Of a stretch of 64,000 nucleotides of DNA, positions 9,202 to 18,263 are shown piece by piece. Where the stretch lies: positions 1-64,000 of the forward strand of contig NZ_JAUSTI010000018.1 in the NCBI RefSeq assembly GCF_030812775.1, read 5' to 3'. Each line of letters opens with the position of its first letter. Positions within the stretch are counted from its first letter, which is position 1. The notes under the pieces are model-generated. The model searched no databases and was not told the DNA's origin. It was given only the letters and a program-made list of their open reading frames with translations. Both the position numbers and the translations under genes were made by a program. The stretch is from Paenibacillus tundrae. GTDB taxonomy: Bacteria; Bacillota; Bacilli; Paenibacillales; Paenibacillaceae.

Positions 9202-9558
9202 TTGATTCAAATTACTGTGCCAACACCAGATGTCACCATCACGAAGCAGGCTAATCCACAGCTTAGCCATATTTACGGATTTACTGATTTTCATCTCATC
9301 ACGCGTGAACAGGGTGGCATTTATATGTTCTACAATGCTGATGAAGAGTTGTTATTTGTCGGAAAAGCGAGAAAATTAAGACCACGCATCAAGAAGCATT
9401 TTGAGGACACTGTATCCCCAATCAAGAATCACCGTGAAGAAGTGACGAAGATTGAAGTATGTCTGGTTGAAGATCCGATGGATCGTGAAATCTATGAGAC
9501 GTATATCATTAACACGATGCGTGCGAAATACAATGTAGATAAAGTGTTGTATAAGTAA
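9202..9558 (+). CDS. GIY-YIG nuclease family protein
   Basis: A 118-aa protein with one GIY-YIG domain. The motif is GGIYMFYNADEELLFVG (GIY plus a degenerate YIG as FVG) followed by KARKLRPRIKKHF with the conserved Arg, and a Glu in the EIYETYII helix suits the metal-binding position. Such single-domain proteins resemble the UvrC N-terminus and may nick DNA during repair or recombination. The likely start is the TTG at 9202, because GAGGAAGTGAG lies five to six bases upstream. A GTG at 9160 gives a longer frame without a ribosome site. Confidence 0.75.
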   Translation: MIQITVPTPDVTITKQANPQLSHIYGFTDFHLITREQGGIYMFYNADEELLFVGKARKLRPRIKKHFEDTVSPIKNHREEVTKIEVCLVEDPMDREIYETYIINTMRAKYNVDKVLYK

Positions 9559-9922
9559 GTTTACGAGTACGAGTAAGCTGAACAAGTAAGGTAGGGTGAA
9601 ACCGCACTGTTGAGGGCTATCCTTCTCAGGTGTGATTTACGGACACGGGTGTGATCTTACGGTTACATCCGTATCTAAATTTCTTCAGAACAAGGCTGTA
9701 GTTAAGACCGAGATAACGAGATGTGACTGACTCTCGTGGATTGCAGGAGCTATACCGTATCCTAAGAAATGCGCATTGATGCAAAATTATTCGTAGTGCA
9801 GCAACCAACCAGCATCCAACTCAAGGAAGATTAAACAGAAGCAGAAGTAGTCATATAGGAAACAAACAATTAGAGTGTATTACGTTTTTGAGCAACGACA
9901 TTACATAGAAGAGGTGATGGGT
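9559..9922. other. intergenic region without a clear gene
   Basis: A 360-base stretch between the GIY-YIG and Bax-inhibitor-like genes. A 60-codon minus-strand frame (9626-9808) has no ribosome site or family resemblance. I see no terminator or strong promoter. Confidence 0.3.
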
Positions 9923-10672
9923 TTGATCGGTCGTAGTGGTAATCCGACACTGAAAGAAAGTACATTTGAAGGCAACAGAGGGTATGGGGATGATCGATAT
10001 CAGCAATTCATGACGATTAATGGTACAGTTAACAAGGCATTTATCACGTTGATCATTCTGCTAGGTAGTGCATTTGCTACGTGGATGATGTTTTTTAACG
10101 GACAAGAGGTGCTTCCACTGGCTTATGGTGGGCTGATCGTCGGTTTTATTCTAGCGCTAATTATTTCATTTAAACCAGTAGCTGCTCCATATCTTGTACC
10201 GATCTATGCCGTCGCAGAAGGTATGTTCCTCGGCGCGTTCTCCGCAGCATATGAATCGTTGTACAACGGAATTACGTTGCAAGCAGCTCTGTTGACAATG
10301 GCAGTCTTTGTTGCACTATTAGTGGCCTACAAAACAAGATTGATTAAGGCAACGGAGAACTTCAAGCTGGGTGTTGTTGCTGCAACTGGCGGTATTATGA
10401 TTATGTATCTCCTTAGCTTCGTACTGCGTTTATTCGGAATTACCGTGCCTTACTTGCACGACAATAGTCTGATCGGGATTGGCATTTCAGTGGTGATTGT
10501 CATTGTGGCGGCGCTGAATTTGGTGCTTGATTTTGACTTTATCGAGCATGGGGCAGAGCAGGGAGCACCCAAATATATGGAGTGGTATGGAGCCTTCGGT
10601 TTGATGGTCACGCTGGTGTGGCTATACATCGAGATTATCCGTCTTCTCAGCAAACTGCGGAGCAGGAACTAA
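9923..10672 (+). CDS. Bax inhibitor-1 / YccA family membrane protein
   Basis: A 249-aa protein with seven membrane helices after a polar N-terminus (IGRSGNPTLKE). It matches the YccA/TMBIM family, including the acidic-tail features LVLDFDFIEHGAEQGAPKYMEWYGAFGLMV, where the two Asp residues form the pH-sensing pair of the BsYetJ-type calcium leak channel. In bacteria these proteins leak Ca2+ or modulate FtsH. The start is probably the TTG at 9923, since AGAGGTGATGG lies just before it; an ATG two codons earlier overlaps that site. It is monocistronic, with a terminator after it. Confidence 0.82.
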   Translation: MIGRSGNPTLKESTFEGNRGYGDDRYQQFMTINGTVNKAFITLIILLGSAFATWMMFFNGQEVLPLAYGGLIVGFILALIISFKPVAAPYLVPIYAVAEGMFLGAFSAAYESLYNGITLQAALLTMAVFVALLVAYKTRLIKATENFKLGVVAATGGIMIMYLLSFVLRLFGITVPYLHDNSLIGIGISVVIVIVAALNLVLDFDFIEHGAEQGAPKYMEWYGAFGLMVTLVWLYIEIIRLLSKLRSRN

Positions 10673-10723
10673 GGGTAGCATTCGTTGGATTAGCTAAACC
10701 AAGGCTGTAGGAATAAGCAATAG

Positions 10724-10763
10724 AGCTAACGCGTGTCTATACACGACGTTGGCTTTTTTTTGT
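10724..10763 (+). terminator. Rho-independent terminator
   Basis: Hairpin AGCTAACG-CGTGT / ACACG-ACGTTGGCT followed by TTTTTTTTG. Confidence 0.85.
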
Positions 10764-10845
10764 TTATACTCCTTAATTAGAGCGATAACGATCCGAATTC
10801 TACAGATATAGATTGACCTTACGAAAAATAGTATGATACCTTAAA

Positions 10846-10860
10846 TGATAATGGTTCTCA
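10846..10860. promoter_or_regulatory. Fur box upstream of the AraC/siderophore-binding regulator
   Basis: TGATAAT-G-GTTCTCA fits the 7-1-7 Fur consensus TGATAATnATTATCA with two mismatches, 22 bases before the regulator's ATG. It predicts iron repression. Confidence 0.75.
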
Positions 10861-10882
10861 TTTATCTGGAAGGAGTCATCTC

Positions 10883-12112
10883 ATGGTATTCGATAAGGGA
10901 GCACTTGCCGCTAAACCAACAAATGCTGATTCAAGACCAGTGTCGAACCGAAGTGCTAAGGCAGATATCGCTAAAGTTAAGACATATATGGCTCAACATT
11001 ATAACTTACCATTATCTATCGCTGATCTGGCTGCAAGAGCTAACATCAGTCCCAAATACTTTGTAGATCTATTTAAGAAAACCTATGGTCAGAGTGCCAT
11101 GGAGTACTTAACCGATCTTCGCATTAATCATGCCAAGCGATATCTGAAGGAATCTGGAGATAAGTTACGCGACATCGCACTGAAGGTGGGGTATAACGAC
11201 GAGTATTATTTTAGCCGGAAATTTAAAAAAGAAGTGGGCATTTCTCCATCAGATTATGCAAGAAATACGAAGAAACGCATCGCCACATACTCCTCCAATA
11301 TGATTGGACAGCTTCTGGCGCTCGGTGTCATACCCGTTGCTGCGCCCATCGATCCAAAGTGGACAGCGTATTATTATAATGCATATCGCACAGAGATTCC
11401 GTTGCATCTGAAACTGACAGACCCGTATACAAGCTGGCGAATGGAAGCAAATGTGGAGAAACTGGTGCATGTTCGCCCTGATGCCATTATTGGTAGTGAC
11501 CAGATTAGTGAGCAGGATGAGGCGAAGCTAGCCGAGATCGCTCCGTGCTGTGTCGTACCTAAACATCCATCGGATTGGCGAACACAATTGCGTACAATTG
11601 CTGCTTTTTTGGAACGGGAAAAGCAGGCAGAACAATGGATCAATGCATATAATCAACGGGCGCAAGAAGCGCGGGAACATGTACACAAGGAAATGGGTCA
11701 GGAAAAGGTACTCGTACTTCGTGTGTATCGTCACCACCTCTACCTCTACAGTAATCCGGGTATACAAGAGGTATTCCATCATGCGCTACAACTGGATACG
11801 ATGCTGGATGTGAGCGCTAATGTACCTATAACAGTGGAACAGCTTGCTGCGATAAATCCAGATCGCATGCTCGTGATGGTATGTCCAGAAGCGGCATCAC
11901 GGGCAACATGGCTCAGCCTGCAGCATTCATCTGTATGGAGACAGCTCAAGGCAGCGCAGCATTATCAGATCCACCTGATTGCAGGTGATCCTTGGTTCGA
12001 CTACTCTGCTGTAGGTGTGATGCGTATGCTAAGCGAAGCCTTGCTTATGTTTACGGGATATTGTCCAAATGGTTATCTGGATACTGTCCATGGTGGTTCA
12101 CGAGTGACATGA
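10883..12112 (+). CDS. AraC-family activator fused to a siderophore-binding domain (Btr-like)
   Basis: A 409-aa protein whose residues about 28-130 form a double helix-turn-helix AraC domain (SIADLAARANISPKYFVDLF and LRDIALKVGYNDEYYFSRKF). Residues about 135-395 form a TroA/FecB-type substrate-binding domain (LLALGVIPVAAP, EKLVHVRPDAIIGSD, INPDRMLVMVCPEAA). Bacillus subtilis Btr has the same two modules and activates bacillibactin uptake genes when the siderophore binds. Here the extra N-terminal AraC sensor segment of Btr is missing. AAGGAG precedes the ATG. A Fur box lies upstream and the next gene is a siderophore-binding lipoprotein, so it likely senses ferri-siderophore and activates that locus. 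Confidence 0.88.
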   Translation: MVFDKGALAAKPTNADSRPVSNRSAKADIAKVKTYMAQHYNLPLSIADLAARANISPKYFVDLFKKTYGQSAMEYLTDLRINHAKRYLKESGDKLRDIALKVGYNDEYYFSRKFKKEVGISPSDYARNTKKRIATYSSNMIGQLLALGVIPVAAPIDPKWTAYYYNAYRTEIPLHLKLTDPYTSWRMEANVEKLVHVRPDAIIGSDQISEQDEAKLAEIAPCCVVPKHPSDWRTQLRTIAAFLEREKQAEQWINAYNQRAQEAREHVHKEMGQEKVLVLRVYRHHLYLYSNPGIQEVFHHALQLDTMLDVSANVPITVEQLAAINPDRMLVMVCPEAASRATWLSLQHSSVWRQLKAAQHYQIHLIAGDPWFDYSAVGVMRMLSEALLMFTGYCPNGYLDTVHGGSRVT

Positions 12113-12133
12113 CATATAATCCTACTATCTAAA

Positions 12134-12148
12134 TGAGAATGTTTATCA
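12134..12148. promoter_or_regulatory. Fur box upstream of the siderophore-binding lipoprotein
   Basis: TGAGAAT-G-TTTATCA is a close 7-1-7 Fur box, 14 bases before the ATG. It implies direct Fur control of the binding protein in addition to activation by the AraC protein. Confidence 0.75.
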
Positions 12149-12161
12149 AGGGGGATATATC

Positions 12162-13217
12162 ATGTTTCCACAGAGTCGATCAAAGGGTCAGCAATTTGTT
12201 GCTCGCAAATTACGTCATGTACGGGTGTCTATCTTCGTTTTACTATTGCTCATCACGGGTCTATTATCTGCCTGTAGTTCCAATTCGAGTACAGAGCAAA
12301 CCGGGGAATCACAGCAAGAACAGCCGGCAACAGAAGCAGCAGCACCAGCATCCTCTAACACAGATGTGGAGGAAGATCAGGGTCAGGAGGCAGTGGGGGA
12401 GCGCACGGTAAAGGATGAGCTAGGCCATGAAGTCATTGTCCCAGCTCATGTAGAGCGAGTCTTCGCACCCTATCTGGAAGATTCCCTGCTCACGCTGGGA
12501 GTTAAACCTGTTGCGCAATGGGCGAGCGGCACGCAGGGGCATGTGTATTTGCAGGATCAGTTAAGCGATGTTCCAACGCTCGACTTCTCCAGCGGGTTGC
12601 CTGCGCCTGAGGCATTAATGGCGTTCAACCCGGATTTTATTATTTTGCATACAGCGAATTATGCTGAGAATGGTGTGTACGAGAGCTACTCCAAGATCGC
12701 ACCAACCTATGTATTTAGCAACGCTTCGGGTGATGTAGAGAAGTCCTTGGAAGTCATCGGCGATCTGCTGGGTAAATCTGCTGAGGCGAAACAGGCAATT
12801 GAAGACTATCATGCAGAAGTTGAATCAGCCAAAGCCAAACTGGCTCAAGTGACGGAGGGGAAAAAGGCAGCGATCATCCGGTTTGCCCCGCGTGGCATCA
12901 CCTTGATGGGAGGAAACTATTTCAGCGGTTATGTCGTGTATGAGCAGCTTGGATTAGGGAAGCCAGCATTGGTGGAGACGGAGAATAGCGCGATGGTATC
13001 GACCGAGATCTTACCTGAGATCGATGCAGATTTTATTTTCACAGTAGAGCAAGGCCCTGGTAGCATGAAAGAAATGACGGAGACCGCAGTATGGAAAGGC
13101 ATCCCTGCCGTAAAAGCAGGAAATGTGTACGCCGTTGAACCAGCCTCTTGGCTAGGCGGTGGATTGATCGCATATCGACGCGTAATTGATGATACGTTAA
13201 AGGCATTGACGGAATAA
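12162..13217 (+). CDS. iron-siderophore ABC transporter substrate-binding lipoprotein
   Basis: A 351-aa lipoprotein: charged n-region, hydrophobic core and lipobox LSAC around residues 35-38, a Ser/Gln/Ala-rich linker, then a FepB/FeuA-type binding fold (VKDELGHEVIVPAHVERVFAP, TLGVKPVAQWASG, MAFNPDFIILH, and SWLGGGLIAYRRVIDDTLKAL at the end). It would deliver a ferric siderophore to a permease. No permease or ATPase gene is adjacent, so it probably works with a transporter encoded elsewhere, as some Bacillus binding proteins do. It sits between its likely activator and a siderophore esterase gene. Confidence 0.88.
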   Translation: MFPQSRSKGQQFVARKLRHVRVSIFVLLLLITGLLSACSSNSSTEQTGESQQEQPATEAAAPASSNTDVEEDQGQEAVGERTVKDELGHEVIVPAHVERVFAPYLEDSLLTLGVKPVAQWASGTQGHVYLQDQLSDVPTLDFSSGLPAPEALMAFNPDFIILHTANYAENGVYESYSKIAPTYVFSNASGDVEKSLEVIGDLLGKSAEAKQAIEDYHAEVESAKAKLAQVTEGKKAAIIRFAPRGITLMGGNYFSGYVVYEQLGLGKPALVETENSAMVSTEILPEIDADFIFTVEQGPGSMKEMTETAVWKGIPAVKAGNVYAVEPASWLGGGLIAYRRVIDDTLKALTE

Positions 13218-13269
13218 TAGAGAGTTGAAGTGGCTCCCATAGAGGTGCTGGTAAGGAGGATTAACGATC

Positions 13270-14136
13270 ATGACATTTCAGTCTAAGCAACCCCAATTAG
13301 ATACACCTGAACAAGAAAATATACGAAGTGTGGTGAAGATTCCACGCGCCGAACAATGGATGATGAACCCCAGCACAGGAGGTCATGCGTATCAGATTAT
13401 GGTATATGAGCCAGCGGAGGCAGCCCCTACGTCGGGATATCCAGTCATCTATGTACTGGATGCGAATGCTGTATTCGGTACAATGGTAGAGGCCGTTCGT
13501 CTCCAGAGTCGCAGACCCGAGAAGACCGGGGTAATTCCGGCCATTGTTGTAGGCATAGGCTATCCAACAGAGGCGACTTTCTCGCCTCATCGATATGCGG
13601 ATTATACCCCGGAGGCGACTACGGAATATACACATCAATCGGATGGTACACCTCTGCCGCCACAGGGTGGTGCAGATCAATTTTTGCAGTTTATTGAAGA
13701 CGAATTGAAACCGAGAATAGAAGTGCAATATCGAATTAATCGGAGCAGACAAGCGATCTTTGGCCATTCTCTGGGCGGGTTGTTCGTTCTACATACACTG
13801 CTGACGAAGCCAGAAGCTTTTCGTTATTATATCGCTGGTAGTCCGTCACTGCATTGGAATCAGAAGCTGATGCAGACGGAGGAAGAGGCATTTATTGCCC
13901 GTTTGGATTCCGATCCGATTCAGGTCGAGGTATGGATTGGCATCGGAGAACAGGAAAAGGTTCATCCTGCTGGTAATAACGGGAGAGCCTTTAGGCTTAC
14001 GGAGCGTCTATCTAGCATGAATCATCCAGGTTTGACGATTCAATTCACAGAGTTTGAAGGAGAGAATCACGTATCGGTATTGCCCTTTCTGATCAGCCGC
14101 TCGCTTCGCTTGGCATGTAGCCCAGAGACAATCTGA
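13270..14136 (+). CDS. alpha/beta-hydrolase, probable siderophore esterase (BesA/IroE-like)
   Basis: A 288-aa alpha/beta hydrolase of the esterase D / ferric enterobactin esterase group. The nucleophile Ser is in FGHSLGGLFVLH (residue about 167), the acid is probably in the EVWIGIGEQE region, and His is in GENHVSVLPF near the end. Bacillus BesA cuts the trilactone of ferri-bacillibactin to release iron. Position directly behind the binding-protein gene (52 bases, with AAGGAGGATTAACG before the ATG) supports the same role. No signal peptide is present, so it acts in the cytosol after uptake. Confidence 0.82.
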   Translation: MTFQSKQPQLDTPEQENIRSVVKIPRAEQWMMNPSTGGHAYQIMVYEPAEAAPTSGYPVIYVLDANAVFGTMVEAVRLQSRRPEKTGVIPAIVVGIGYPTEATFSPHRYADYTPEATTEYTHQSDGTPLPPQGGADQFLQFIEDELKPRIEVQYRINRSRQAIFGHSLGGLFVLHTLLTKPEAFRYYIAGSPSLHWNQKLMQTEEEAFIARLDSDPIQVEVWIGIGEQEKVHPAGNNGRAFRLTERLSSMNHPGLTIQFTEFEGENHVSVLPFLISRSLRLACSPETI

Positions 14137-14154
14137 GGTATAAAATAAAGCACA

Positions 14155-14184
14155 AAAATAAGGGGCAATTGCCCCTTATTTGCG
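14155..14184. terminator. bidirectional terminator
   Basis: A perfect palindrome, AATAAGGGGCAATTGCCCCTTATT (two arms of 12), with A-rich flank on one side and T-rich on the other. It serves the convergent esterase and Sfp genes. The sfp-like stop codon at 14176-14178 is inside the hairpin. Confidence 0.85.
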
Positions 14185-14865
14185 TATCGCTTGAAGTACA
14201 TTCTGGACGGTGACCACATCGTACTCTGTGGGCAGTGCTGTTCCTACAGAGCAGGCTGCTAGCATATGTCCATCATCCAGTCGCTCGCTGTGAAAACGAT
14301 AGGCTGGATCCTGCTCACAATGCCAATTTCCCTGATCATTGGGAAGAATGGCGAAGGAGTCCAGCGGTATGGAGAGCCCTTTACCTACGGCCTTAATGTA
14401 GCTTTCCTTGAGCGTCCATAGTCGATAGAAGGTTTCAACCTGCATATCGGCCGGCTGGCTGATCAGGTAACGATTCTCCTGCGGAGCGAAGAAACGGTCT
14501 GCAATCTGCAGGTCAATCGGTTTCGTTTGCTCCACATCGATACCCACAAGACCATGTCCGCCCGAGATCATAACAATCCAGTCCCCAGAATGGGAGAGGT
14601 TAAAGGGGTGGTCTGCATGCTCGTTCAGGAAAGGCTTTCCGTATGCATCTCGGCTAAACGATATATCCTTCGCTTGTTCACCAGTCTGACCTGCTAACGT
14701 AACCCGAGCCAATGCTTCACCAAGTACAGAACGATAGGCGTCCGCATGATGTACGTAACGGGCTGCACCCGTACGTCGCTCAGCGGAAACCACAGAGAGC
14801 AATAGCTCCCAATCATCTTCCAGCAGTATTGAAGGTACTTGCATAACCTGTATCTTAATCATCAT
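14176..14865 (-). CDS. 4'-phosphopantetheinyl transferase, Sfp type
   Basis: A 229-aa Sfp/Gsp-family enzyme that transfers the phosphopantetheine arm of CoA to carrier domains of NRPS, PKS or fatty-acid synthases. Signatures are KPFLNEHADHPFNLSHSGDW (substrate-binding core), GIDVEQTKP (Mg-binding Asp and Glu) and LWTLKESYIKAVGKGL (third motif, W-KES). The length is standard. AGGTGATTA precedes the first ATG; the second Met could also serve. It is convergent with the siderophore esterase, which suggests but does not prove that it primes a siderophore NRPS. No NRPS gene is in the window. Confidence 0.9.
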   Translation of the reverse strand: MMIKIQVMQVPSILLEDDWELLLSVVSAERRTGAARYVHHADAYRSVLGEALARVTLAGQTGEQAKDISFSRDAYGKPFLNEHADHPFNLSHSGDWIVMISGGHGLVGIDVEQTKPIDLQIADRFFAPQENRYLISQPADMQVETFYRLWTLKESYIKAVGKGLSIPLDSFAILPNDQGNWHCEQDPAYRFHSERLDDGHMLAACSVGTALPTEYDVVTVQNVLQAIRK

Positions 14866-15036
14866 TAATCACCTGTCGATGTATTCGCCATGTAGCAGCA
14901 ACAATCCTGTTTAACACATGGAGCTACCCGGTAGTGCGGCAGCATCAAATGCACCAGTCAGCCCTAGTAAGCTACACCTTACATGCAAAGTCTCTCCAAC
15001 CCGCCTGCTTGAACACCGTACGTACGTATAAGGTTA

Positions 15037-15906
15037 TCAGCTTTGTTGTGCCTTCTTCCATTCCTCGTGTGCGGTCTGTACCTGCTTCCACATCTCTTCG
15101 CGTTCCATCTTATTGTACCGTACTAACGGTTCATGAAATACATCAGTGAGTGTGTTAATCCACTCGTTGAAGGTTCTAATCTCCATCTTACGAATACCCT
15201 CAGCATCATGGATTCGTAGCATACATCCACGTAGTTCATGACTACGCTGGGCATCTCTTTGACGAAGAAGAAATGTATTATGCCAAGGTGACTGGATCGA
15301 CTGGCTGTAGAATTCATGCTTCGGAATGAACTCATCCAGTTGGCTGACCCAATCCGGGGCATAGTCGACACCTAGACTCGGACCGTTCGGTTCATATTCG
15401 AGCCTCCAGCCCTCCGCAGCCACTGATGATGAAATTAGGTTATACGTAAAAGGTGCGTGTCCATAGGTACCATAACGTAAAGGAAGCGGCTGAAATGGCA
15501 TACCGCCAAGCCCGACATCTACAATCCATGGTTCATCTTGATTTTCTGATCCTGGTAGCAGTACAGATAGTCCTAAATGAAACGAGTTAACACGTGGTTG
15601 CTCCCCATGGGGCTGAACACCTGCACGATGCCATCGCACAGTATATCCAAGTGAGTGAAGCAGCACGCTAAACGCACCATTCAAGTGAAAACAGTATCCG
15701 CTACGATCGTTCAACATGAGCTCTACAGATTCTCGAAGGTGAATTCCGGCGGGGCGACCTGCAAAAATATCAACGGTCTGCCAGGATAGGTATTCTACAT
15801 GCGCCGCTTGTAGCTCGGATAGAAATTCAAGTGTTGGCGGCTTTATCTCATCAATACCTATCCGTTTAAGATAGGCTTTGATTTCAGTTGGATTCAACGT
15901 GTACAT
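15037..15906 (-). CDS. arylamine N-acetyltransferase
   Basis: A 289-aa NAT-family enzyme using a Cys-His-Asp triad: Cys72 in RSGYCFHLNG, His110 in NSFHLGL, and Asp130 in VDVGLGG. These enzymes acetylate arylamines and hydrazines from acetyl-CoA; some homologues act as amide synthases in natural-product clusters. Start is the ATG at 15906, seven bases after TTGGAGGT; the TTG at 15921 that would extend the frame is part of that ribosome site. Same strand as the Sfp gene, 170 bases upstream of it. A role in a siderophore or antibiotic pathway is only a possibility. Confidence 0.87.
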   Translation of the reverse strand: MYTLNPTEIKAYLKRIGIDEIKPPTLEFLSELQAAHVEYLSWQTVDIFAGRPAGIHLRESVELMLNDRSGYCFHLNGAFSVLLHSLGYTVRWHRAGVQPHGEQPRVNSFHLGLSVLLPGSENQDEPWIVDVGLGGMPFQPLPLRYGTYGHAPFTYNLISSSVAAEGWRLEYEPNGPSLGVDYAPDWVSQLDEFIPKHEFYSQSIQSPWHNTFLLRQRDAQRSHELRGCMLRIHDAEGIRKMEIRTFNEWINTLTDVFHEPLVRYNKMEREEMWKQVQTAHEEWKKAQQS

Positions 15907-16045
15907 TGGCGTAACCTCCAATCATATGTGGAGCCATCACAGGTTTAGTCGATAATAGCTCCTTCATCTATTGTAGGTATGGCACAGGTTACTGAACACC
16001 GCCGTTTCCCTCTACTGTACCGATACAATTTTGTGTAAGCAGAGT

Positions 16046-17221
16046 CTAAAATTTCGTGAACTTGCCTCTCATTTCACTGTATTGAATATGAATTCGGTTC
16101 TCTGGATGTTTGTCTGTTGTATATAGAACCAGTAAGAAGATCCATTCCAGTGGTTTCATGAGTAGATAGACAAGATCCGCTGTCCAGCGGGAACGAATAT
16201 GTTTACTCACCGGATAGCCATAACGATCATATAAACCACGAACGAGACGATGGAATCGGGGCGTATATTGTTCGAGTATGTGTTCAAAAGCATTTGCAAT
16301 CATCAGTTGTCGATTCACTTTAATGACGTGACCGTGTCGTATACCAGCTCGCATAGGTTTGACCCATTTGGCATGTCCACCAGCCGCAACGGTGCACAAA
16401 TAGTGTCCATCTCCCGGAATGATATCGGCTGGTGGGATGGGGAGAAGGGAGTAATTGTAGCTGCTCGTATCCAGGAAGGTTCGAATGGTACTGTCAGGTC
16501 GCTGACCAAATAAGACAAGAATGAGCTGGATCACCAGTTGTAGTGGGAACATGAGCATCAGCCAGACGAGCGGTGCAGTGCGGAAGCGACTGATATGACG
16601 ATACAGGAATTGTTGCCATCCAGGCAGATGCTCCATATCTGTTAGCAAACCTTGCCCCTCAACATGAGCTTGTACAAAACCATCCCACGAGCGTTTCAAG
16701 CGACCAACATATAGACAGATGAGCGATAGATAGCTGCTCTGTAGTGTAAGTATAGAAAACGTTATAAGAAGTCCCGTTTCGTTAAACCACGCTAGACCTG
16801 TGTGTGTGATATAGATGATTCCCCAGACGATGCTGAGAACAAGAGCGCTGTTACACAGTGTATAGAGGATTGGCGAAAGTTTATCAGAACGTGTGAACAG
16901 CAGGATATAAGCCAACAAACCAACCACGTGAGTTGTAATGAATACAGGAAGACTCTGATGGTTAATTGATGCGTAGTTGGAAGCTAAATTGCCTGTTCCT
17001 TCATATACAGACAGAGGTTCTCCCCCTTGCACACCTAGAGCATCAAAGCTCATTCCTATAACGAAACCGATGACAGTAAAAACGATTGAAAATACTTCAA
17101 ATACGGTAAGCAATGTCCGCCCGTTGCCGGATGCTTTTTTGAGGAAACTATTTAGCATAACCCATCCTGATACAGCAGGAACAATCAGAAATAGTGCTAG
17201 GAATTGAAAAGTAGCAATCAA
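16046..17221 (-). CDS. multi-pass membrane protein, probable DUF6688 family
   Basis: A 391-aa protein with about six membrane helices in the first 240 residues, then a conserved soluble C-terminal region (GDGHYLCTVAAGGHAKWVKP, HGHVIKVNRQLMIANAFE, HIRSRWTADLVYLLMKPLEW). I think this is DUF6688, a family without known function, but I am not certain of the name. The start is TTG at 17221, seven bases after AAGGAGGATATCTC. A single gene, upstream of nothing obviously related. Confidence 0.6.
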   Translation of the reverse strand: MIATFQFLALFLIVPAVSGWVMLNSFLKKASGNGRTLLTVFEVFSIVFTVIGFVIGMSFDALGVQGGEPLSVYEGTGNLASNYASINHQSLPVFITTHVVGLLAYILLFTRSDKLSPILYTLCNSALVLSIVWGIIYITHTGLAWFNETGLLITFSILTLQSSYLSLICLYVGRLKRSWDGFVQAHVEGQGLLTDMEHLPGWQQFLYRHISRFRTAPLVWLMLMFPLQLVIQLILVLFGQRPDSTIRTFLDTSSYNYSLLPIPPADIIPGDGHYLCTVAAGGHAKWVKPMRAGIRHGHVIKVNRQLMIANAFEHILEQYTPRFHRLVRGLYDRYGYPVSKHIRSRWTADLVYLLMKPLEWIFLLVLYTTDKHPENRIHIQYSEMRGKFTKF

Positions 17222-17500
17222 GAGATATCCTCCTTCAATAATTCAGTATTTCCTATTGTAGGTTAGCGAGACCTTGTTGGCAATATTAACCATTATAATA
17301 TTTGGGTCTAACGCCTCATATTAGGGGAGGGAAAACCCTGCTTGGGGTGGGGAGCTGATCGTATAACCGAGCTTACCTCGGAGCGCATACACTTCTTCCC
17401 ATGTATGGGAGAGTGGATTCACTTTTTCTTGGGTATGTTAACCGTTTAGAGTGGATATAGGTTAGAATAGAGATAGAAAGCAGGATTAGGAGATGTTAAT

Positions 17501-17977
17501 ATGGCTAATGATGAAGTGATTTTGACGCAGGAAGGCTTGGAAAAGCTGGAGGACGAGCTACGGGAATTAAAGACAGTTAAGCGTAAAGAGTTGGCCGAGC
17601 GTCTGAAACTCGCGATTAGTTACGGAGACCTGAAGGAAAATAGTGAGTATCATTCAGCCAAAGATGATCAGGCATTTATGGAAACCCGCGTTTTGATTCT
17701 AGAGAAAATGTTGAAGAATGCACGAGTGATTACGGCGGACAACATGGACTCGAACAAAGTGGGCGTTGGCTCCACAGTATTGCTTAACGACATTGAGTTT
17801 GCGGAGAAAATCGAATACAAACTGGTTGGGCCTGCTGAAGCTGACGTTACAGATAACAAAATTTCGTACGAAAGCCCACTTGGTAAAGAACTGATGGGCA
17901 AAGAAGTGGGTAGTGTCATTCATGTGAATGCCCCGATGGGTGTGATCAAGTATGAATTGCTCGAAATTCGGATCTAA
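17501..17977 (+). CDS. greA: transcription elongation factor GreA
   Basis: A 158-aa GreA: N-terminal coiled-coil hairpin whose acidic tip GDLKENSEYHSAKDDQ enters the RNA polymerase secondary channel and stimulates cleavage of backtracked RNA, then a C-terminal FKBP-like domain (VGVGSTVLLND, SYESPLGKELMGKEVG, VHVNAPMGVIKYELLEIRI-type ending). The length is canonical. ATG at 17501 follows GGAGATGTTAAT. Monocistronic, with a terminator after it. The 280 bases upstream hold no gene and no consensus promoter I can assign with confidence. Confidence 0.95.
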   Translation: MANDEVILTQEGLEKLEDELRELKTVKRKELAERLKLAISYGDLKENSEYHSAKDDQAFMETRVLILEKMLKNARVITADNMDSNKVGVGSTVLLNDIEFAEKIEYKLVGPAEADVTDNKISYESPLGKELMGKEVGSVIHVNAPMGVIKYELLEIRI

Positions 17978-18025
17978 CCACGAACGTCGACGTTTCAATT
18001 ATGAATAAATTCACCTTGTTGAATA

Positions 18026-18073
18026 AAGAGAGGATCCGAAGCTAATTATAGCCGAAGAACCTCTCTTTTTTTG
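18026..18073 (+). terminator. Rho-independent terminator of greA
   Basis: AAGAGAGG ... CCTCTCTT stem followed by TTTTTTGG, with a secondary GGCTATAATTAGCTTCGG-like dyad inside the loop. Confidence 0.8.
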
Positions 18074-18200
18074 GTATATATGAAACATACAGGAGTGAAA
18101 TTCGAGCTTGATCACATACTATAAATAAACAAGCTTGATTGTAATTCCCTTTAAAGCGTTAGTGTAAAAAAATAACATTCTGATTAATTTCATTTTTTCA

Positions 18201-18229
18201 ATGACCTGACACGATGAGTAGTATATAAT
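18201..18229 (+). promoter_or_regulatory. sigma-A-type promoter for the sodium transporter
   Basis: ATGACC (4 of 6 to TTGACA), 17-base spacer, then a perfect TATAAT at 18224-18229, 35 bases before the transporter's ATG. Confidence 0.5.
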
Positions 18230-18263
18230 TACGGGAAATAATAGAACAGATGGAGTAGATAAG

